From: Ophiocordyceps camponoti-saundersi (nom. inval.)
Taxonomy: Eukaryota; Ascomycota; Sordariomycetes; Hypocreales; Ophiocordycipitaceae
NCBI GenBank assembly: GCA_003339415.1
Contig: PDHQ01000028.1
Span: forward strand, 124,001 to 188,000
Direction of reading: 5' to 3'
Length of the DNA stretch: 64,000 nt
Shown here: positions 61,500 to 64,000 of the stretch, in pieces
Position numbering within the stretch: the stretch's first letter is position 1
Layout: every line of letters starts with the position of its first letter
Program-made: the position numbers and the translations under genes
The notes under the pieces: model-generated
What the model was told of the DNA's origin: nothing
Database searches by the model: none
Seen by the model: only the letters and a program-made list of their open reading frames with translations

Positions 61500-63060
61500 T
61501 AGGTTATACCTTAAGTAATTATCGTACTATAAAGAAGCTACCCGAATTCGATAAACGATAAGTACCCGCAATAAAAAAAGAACTCGATAAGCTATACTAG
61601 AAAGGCGCCTAGGAACTTATTCCTAAGCCTTACGATACTAAGACCTTTCCTAGGCGATAGGTATATATAGAGAAGCCTATTAAGGGCGTAGATCTAATAG
61701 CGAAGGCCTGCTAGGTTATTCGCGGAGATCGCGATCTTATAGATTAACTTATTAAGGATTTATATATAGCGGTAGCGTATTAATTATCTATTAGAATCTT
61801 CCTTACGCTTATTATAATATAAGACCTTAAATAAGCTAAGTTTAATATTATAAATACCTTTATTAACGCTAAGTTAGATAAAGATATTTTTATCGAATAG
61901 CCTTATAGCTTTAAGGATAAGTTAGGGCGCGTTTGCCGCTTAAAGAGGGCCCTTTATAATTATCGTGCCTCGCCGCGCTAGTAGTTCGAGCGTATAGCTA
62001 AAAATCTAGCTAGTCGCGGATTTAAACGACTCGACTCCGAGTTATGCCTCTATCGCTACGCTAATAGTAGCCTCCTCGTTTTTTATATAGACGATATCCT
62101 CCTTATAGTACCGATATAAGTATAGATTAATAATAAGGCCGTAATTCTCGATAAATTATATAAGGTTAAATACCTTAGAGAGCTTTAGGAATTCCTTAGC
62201 CTTAAGTTCGATTACGATCGTTAGGCCCGTACTATTCGAGTATATTAAACCTCCTTTACTAATAAGATTCTTAAGCTATTCGATACTGACGATTTAAAGC
62301 TTACGAAGACGCCGTAGCCGATAAAATATATAATTCCTTATAACTAAAAAAAGGTTAAGATTACGATAAAGGCTACGATATAGTAGAAACGAATAGGTAG
62401 CCTTAATTAGCTAGCCCTAAGTATAAGGCCCGATATTACGTATAGCGTAAAGAAGCTATCGGAGGTAAATTCTTATATAACTTACGCTTATCTAGCTATG
62501 ATAAAGTATCTTTTCCGCTATCTACGCGGCACGCCTTCCCTTAATATTACCCTTAGAGGAGCGGCTTATAGTAAAGATCTTTAGCTTCGCGTCTATTCCG
62601 ATATATCGTTTACGGATAATTAGGTAACCCGCGCCTTAACGGCCGGGTTTATTATCTTCCTCGCTAGTAGCTTTATCGCGTAGCGCTTAAAGCGTTAGAC
62701 CCTTATTACTATAAGTAGTATAGAGGCCGAATTTATAGCCCTTACGCCCGCTAAGCTTATAACGATCTAGCTCTCTAACGTTATTCGAGACGCTAGCTAC
62801 GAATAAAAGAGGCCTCTCGTAATATTTACTAATAGCTAGAACGCGAGGTTAGCTATAATTAATCTACTTAATAAGGCACGCACGAGGTATATTAATTTAC
62901 GATATAAATAGATTATCTAGAGGTATTAGATAGGCTTCTTTAATCTATAGTAGATCGGCACGGAAGATATAATCGTAGACGGCCTAATAAAGGGTCTATA
63001 GGCGAATAAGTATTAGCAGTTTATACGCTAGCTAAATTTAGCTATATTAAGGAATAGGGG
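61500..63060 (+). pseudogene. Copia reverse transcriptase and RNase H remnant
   Basis: On the plus strand PKPYDTKTFPRR-like sequence at ~61625 opens the RT; the catalytic core reads VFYIDDILLIV at ~62080-62111, intact for the DD pair. The RNase H part contains ITISSIEAEFIALTPAK near 62710 and a terminal DGLIKGL near 62980. Stops interrupt it at Trp/Gln positions. This is the 3' half of the copia pol split by the LINE. Confidence 0.85.
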
Positions 63061-63134
63061 CGGCTTTAGTAGCCTAAATACTAAGAAATAATATTATAAT
63101 AGTTATTCCTTAGCCTGCCCGGCCTTAGGGGCGG

Positions 63135-63299
63135 TGTTATGTGTAATATACCCTATATCTAAGCTATGCCCTACTTAGGGCTTAAGCCCGGTTAGGCTAG
63201 TATATTAGCTATACTAAATTAGTATAGAGGGGCTACTAGAGTTAGACTTAGCATTAGCAATATTACTGCCCGATCTGTGACAGAGTGCGTGCCTTAATA
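63135..63299 (+). repeat. Right LTR of copia element
   Basis: 165 bp beginning TGTTATGTGTAAT, the unmutated form of the left LTR start, and ending CCTTAATA. Its 3' third keeps TG and CA (CTGTGACAGAG at 63274-63284) that are mutated in the left LTR. Confidence 0.88.
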
Positions 63300-63304
63300 C
63301 TAAA
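63300..63304 (+). repeat. Target-site duplication CTAAA (right)
   Basis: Direct copy of 50744-50748 immediately after the right LTR. Confidence 0.85.
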
Positions 63305-64000
63305 TAATAAAGTCACCTTCTCGTAGATAGCCCGGAGGCCGAACCCTTATATAAAATAACTATTATTATAATAGATAACCCTATCTCTTAAGAAGTAATT
63401 ATCGCCTAGCTATAATAATAATAGGTAATAATTTCTAAGCTATAGGAGGTCTTATAAGCGTAATACGATACTATTTACTTCTTAATATAATACCGGTAAC
63501 CTTAGCTGGAGCCTTTACTATAGCCTTTATATTAGAAACCTCTTTTATTAGGCTTCTTTTTCGATAGCGATAAAACTTTTTTTCTAGCTTAGTAGGCCCT
63601 AATATTATATAAGCTATTAGTAAATCGCGCCTTTATTAGTAATAATTATAATTAATAAGTTTTCCTTTATTAATATTTATTACTTACTATTTAGTTAAAA
63701 GTAGCTCTATTCTTTAAGTAAGGCGAGGAATATTAATACTAAGTTAAGACCTTTCTTAAGTATCTTAATATAATATTTACTAACTTTTACCGCTATTAGA
63801 TAGCTATAATAAAGTTAGAAAGGCTCTCTTAAGGCACCTCTAAGTTATTCTCTAATTTCCTTATTTATTTTAAAGTAAAATTATTACTTTTAAGAGGTAT
63901 TATATAAATAGATAAAATTAAGGTAATATATTTATATTATATACTTACCCTTAAGTTATAACGCTATTATCTTAAATATAATATTCCCCTTAATAATTAT
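63305..64000. other. Unassigned AT-rich sequence to window end
   Basis: AT-rich, RIP-like sequence without open frames. A minus-strand Arg/Lys-rich stretch (63470-63600) could be a remnant of another retroelement gag, but too little is readable to name it. Confidence 0.4.

Larger units (their letters stand above)
50749..63299 (+). mobile_element. Ty1/copia-type LTR retrotransposon, RIP-inactivated, interrupted
   Basis: Two direct 165-bp LTRs bound the element, flanked by CTAAA on both sides. The internal part reads gag to RNase H on the plus strand: a gag-like region at about 51150-51950, a zinc-knuckle-like region followed by a protease/integrase-like region to about 53460, reverse transcriptase at ~61500-62300 and RNase H at ~62580-63060. 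A purine-rich AGGGGCGG lies directly before LTR2, as a polypurine tract would. Subtracting the nested LINE leaves about 5.3 kb, the normal copia length. Every frame is broken by stops attributable to G-to-A/C-to-T transitions, so the element cannot be active. Confidence 0.88.
49311..64000. other. AT-rich RIP-mutated repeat block, no genes
   Basis: About 14.7 kb in which CA and TG dinucleotides are strikingly scarce and TA is abundant, the pattern left by repeat-induced point mutation. No long open frames survive on either strand except low-complexity ones. Remnants of protein-coding retroelements can be recognised where TAG or TAA stands for original TGG or CAG/CAA codons. The block consists of unassigned sequence (49311-50743), a nested copia/LINE pair (50744-63304) and further unassigned sequence to the window end. 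Confidence 0.9.

Noticed and set aside
63470..63600. Possible zinc-knuckle gag remnant on the minus strand
   Set aside because: The Arg/Lys spacing is suggestive, but the Cys/His pattern cannot be rebuilt by RIP-type changes alone, so it was not called.

Overview
The window is a nuclear segment from a filamentous ascomycete, most likely a Sordariomycete of the Hypocreales type. The evidence is short introns (about 50-120 nt) with GT..AG borders, fungal-only families (GH64, fungal PTM1, a septin-like GTPase, DUF7137, a Zn-finger/fungal_trans regulator), intergenic DNA full of TACCTAGGTA-type palindromes, and a long AT-rich block carrying the mutation pattern of repeat-induced point mutation (RIP). 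The species cannot be named from the sequence alone.

Positions 1-49,300 are an ordinary gene-dense euchromatic arm with 20 protein genes, nearly all with exon borders that close in frame. In order: DUF4112 protein (-), mRNA decapping enzyme DCP2 (+), secreted DUF7137 protein (+), CDK11/PITSLRE-type kinase (-), complex I assembly factor NDUFAF7 (+), PTM1/GPR107-like 7TM protein (-), U-box cyclophilin (+), GH64 beta-1,3-glucanase (-), GH16 glycosidase (-), C2H2/fungal_trans regulator (-), CDC25 Ras exchange factor (+), an unknown fungal protein with an internal repeat (-), SAGA subunit SGF73 (+), a peroxisomal/mitochondrial-type carrier (+), NOSIP-like RING/U-box protein (-), tafazzin (+), PHO85-type CDK (-), a septin-like GTPase with a C-terminal hydrophobic segment (+), DML1/misato (+) and poly(A) polymerase PAP1 (-). 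Several sit as divergent pairs. mRNA metabolism (DCP2, PAP1, the spliceosome-type cyclophilin) and mitochondrial maintenance (NDUFAF7, tafazzin, DML1) recur, but there is no obvious pathway cluster except the adjacent GH64-GH16 pair, which both act on beta-glucan.

Positions 49,311-64,000 are an AT-rich, gene-free, RIP-destroyed block. It can be resolved into a nested structure. A Ty1/copia-type LTR retrotransposon (two 165-bp LTRs, 5-bp target duplication CTAAA) was interrupted in its pol gene by a complete-length (~7.2 kb) Tad1-like LINE on the opposite strand, with its own 14-bp target duplication and a TAA-repeat tail. Both are riddled with TAG/TAA stops from G-to-A and C-to-T changes. The CA and TG dinucleotides that survive appear mostly in GCA/TGC context, which suggests a flanking-base preference of the RIP machinery.

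I saw no tRNA, rRNA, CRISPR or secondary-metabolite cluster. Exon borders were worked out by eye from splice consensus, frame closure and family conservation; the least certain are the PTM1 intron with a GC donor, the second intron of the septin-like gene, the C-terminus of the carrier, and the first acceptor of the unknown repeat protein.
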